From: FEN-1219 sp036274615
GTDB taxonomy: Bacteria; Pseudomonadota; Gammaproteobacteria; Steroidobacterales; Rariloculaceae
DNA: 5,967 nucleotides
Direction: 5' to 3'
NCBI GenBank assembly: GCA_036274615.1
Contig: DASUFK010000138.1
Coordinates: 1 to 5,967, forward strand
Shown one piece after another: positions 5,126 through 5,967 of this stretch; positions within the stretch are counted from its first letter, which is position 1; each line of letters starts with the position of its first letter. The notes beneath the pieces are model-generated. The model did not search any database. It was not told the origin of the DNA and was given only the letters and a program-made list of their open reading frames with translations. The position numbers were made by a program, and so were the translations under genes.

Positions 5126-5554
5126 TCAGCCGAGCAGAATCATCCAATTCAGGCAGGCGAGCAGGGCGCTCACGAGCACGAGCGCACTGCCGAGCGCCGC
5201 GCTCCAGCGCGCGATCTCGGCGCCGCGATCGATGCAGTAGGCCACCGGTAGGCCCGGCAAGGCGACGATCGTGGCGGCGGATCTCAAGCACGATGCGGTT
5301 CGCGGCCAGCGGCGCGTCCAGACGAGCAGCTCGCCTCGCGCGAGCACGGCCGCGGCAATCGACTCCTCGCTGCCGAGCTGCGCGAGCGCCAGCCGCGCGG
5401 CTTGCTCTTTCTCGAGCCCGGCGGCGAGCGCGTCCGCCTCGAGGTCCTCGCAATGCTCGCGAAGCTCGAGGATCGTGCGTTCGACGTAGCTCGGTGCGAC
5501 GCCGCCGCGGAGCAGCTCGAGCTTCAGGGACTCGAACTGCGCCCGGTCAGGCAT
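5126..5554 (-). CDS. Small two-helix membrane protein with HAAS-like N-terminal domain
   Basis: This is a 142-residue protein. Its N-terminal part (about 8-75, FESLKLELLRGGVAPSYVERTILELREHCEDLEADALAAGLEKEQAARLALAQLGSEESIAAAV) resembles the HAAS/permease-prefix domain: a helical module whose LREHCEDLEADALAAG segment and ALAQLGSEE motif are typical. Two hydrophobic helices follow, about residues 90-108 and 117-141, so the protein should sit in the inner membrane with the HAAS-like part most likely cytosolic. Proteins of this kind are commonly encoded beside PadR regulators and are thought to be their functional partners or targets; the exact role is unknown. Its ATG overlaps the PadR stop by 8 nt (5547-5554), and GGAG lies 9 nt before the ATG, so translation is probably coupled. 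It is shorter than HAAS proteins fused to large permeases. Confidence 0.82.
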   Translation of the reverse strand: MPDRAQFESLKLELLRGGVAPSYVERTILELREHCEDLEADALAAGLEKEQAARLALAQLGSEESIAAAVLARGELLVWTRRWPRTASCLRSAATIVALPGLPVAYCIDRGAEIARWSAALGSALVLVSALLACLNWMILLG

Positions 5555-5885
5555 GCTCGGGATCTCCGAGCGCGGAGTTGATCCCCGAGCTCACGCGCTT
5601 CCATTCGTCGCTCAAGTGCCCGAGTCGCCGCCGCCCCTTGGCGGTGACGTTGTAGTAAACGCGTTCGCGCCCGTTGACGCTCTTGCGCTTCGCCTTGAGG
5701 GCGCCGCTCTCCTCGAGCCAGTGAAGCACGGGATAGATCACTCCCTCGCCGAGCCCGATCGCCTCGCCGGTGACGAGGCGCACCGCTTTGACGATCTCGT
5801 AGCCGTACATCTCGCGCGCCGCGAGCAACCGTAGAACGAGGAGCTCGGGCACTCCGCTCATGAAAGGTGGGTTCGATTGCGCCAT
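5547..5885 (-). CDS. PadR-family transcriptional regulator
   Basis: This is a 112-residue winged helix-turn-helix repressor of the short PadR (subfamily 2-like) type. Residues about 10-85 form the DNA-binding domain: GVPELLVLRLLAAREMYGYEIVKAV, then the hallmark GEGVIYPVLHWLEESGAL (46-63), with the wing at KSVNGRERVYYNVTAKGRRRL (68-88). A short C-terminal helix (LSDEWKRVSSGINSALG) would serve for dimerisation. PadR proteins typically repress their own operon and release DNA on binding small hydrophobic compounds or stress signals. The ATG at 5885 is supported by AAGGA (plus-strand TCCTT, 5891-5895) 5 nt upstream; an in-frame ATG at 5939 would add 18 non-family residues. It is the first gene of a two-gene operon with the overlapping HAAS-like membrane protein, which it probably controls. 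Confidence 0.93.
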   Translation of the reverse strand: MAQSNPPFMSGVPELLVLRLLAAREMYGYEIVKAVRLVTGEAIGLGEGVIYPVLHWLEESGALKAKRKSVNGRERVYYNVTAKGRRRLGHLSDEWKRVSSGINSALGDPEHA

Positions 5886-5896
5886 AGCTGTCCTTA

Positions 5897-5925
5897 AATG
5901 TATGCCTCGCGGGCGTCCCTGCCAA
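5897..5925 (-). promoter_or_regulatory. Possible promoter of the PadR operon
   Basis: On the minus strand TTGGCA (plus-strand 5920-5925, five of six matches to -35) lies 17 nt from TACATT (5897-5902, four of six to -10). Transcription would then begin about 5-6 nt before the ATG, downstream of the AAGGA ribosome site, so either the mRNA is nearly leaderless or the true promoter lies elsewhere, perhaps beyond the window. CATA (5883-5886) and TATG (5901-5904) form a loose inverted repeat that could be part of a PadR operator. Confidence 0.28.
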
Positions 5926-5967
5926 TAGAGTTCTGTCACGTCGGCGCCGGCCGGAAGGGAGAAGGCC

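Noticed and set aside
4587..5453. Minus-strand open frame spanning the DUF1840 gene and part of the HAAS-like gene
   Set aside because: It has extreme Arg/Ala content and no family likeness; it is explained as a shadow.
1..5967. CRISPR arrays, tRNA or rRNA genes, insertion sequences or prophage parts
   Set aside because: No regularly spaced direct repeats, no tRNA-like cloverleaf or rRNA sequence, and no transposase, integrase or phage protein were recognised in any frame.

Overview
The window is a GC-rich chromosomal segment with a strong preference for G or C at third codon positions. It holds eight protein genes and no RNA genes, insertion sequences or CRISPR arrays. The gene content points to a free-living high-GC Gram-negative proteobacterium, probably a gamma- or betaproteobacterium (soil Steroidobacter/Xanthomonadales-like is my best guess). 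The reasons are a DUF1840 protein (a family I know from these classes), an outer-membrane beta-barrel ending in Phe, exported DUF6152 and PRC-barrel proteins, and extragenic palindromes of the proteobacterial REP type. The taxonomic call is inference.

Layout. (1) 1-1743, plus strand: a two-gene operon of a YCII/DGPF-family protein and an ECF sigma factor of the ECF42 type with a long C-terminal extension. A good match to the ECF42 target promoter (TGTCGA, 17 nt, CGTC) lies just upstream, which suggests the sigma factor drives its own operon. (2) 1744-1802: a convergent intergenic gap filled with nested palindromes built on GGTGTCAGACACC. (3) 1803-2672, minus strand: an exported protein with two PRC-barrel domains. 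(4) 2673-2803: a divergent promoter region with a short inverted repeat. (5) 2804-3829, plus strand: an exported DUF6152 protein whose predicted mature N-terminus is His-His. (6) 3830-3988: an intergenic region with a very strong hairpin. (7) 3989-4609, plus strand: a small outer-membrane beta-barrel with an acidic loop made of 9-bp tandem repeats, followed by a terminator-like hairpin. (8) 4734-5075, plus strand: a DUF1840 protein. (9) 5076-5125: a second convergent gap with another REP-like motif and GC palindromes. (10) 5126-5885, minus strand: a PadR-family repressor gene overlapping by 8 nt a gene for a small two-helix membrane protein with a HAAS-like N-terminus.

Functional reading. There are two compact regulatory modules (YCII-ECF42 and PadR-HAAS), one at each end. 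Between them are separately transcribed envelope genes (PRC-barrel, DUF6152, beta-barrel) and one small cytosolic protein of unknown role. I see no evidence that the middle genes form one pathway. No wholly new system is evident. The most testable points are the self-directed ECF42 promoter, the possible N-terminal His metal site of the DUF6152 protein, and the extragenic repeats in both convergent gaps.
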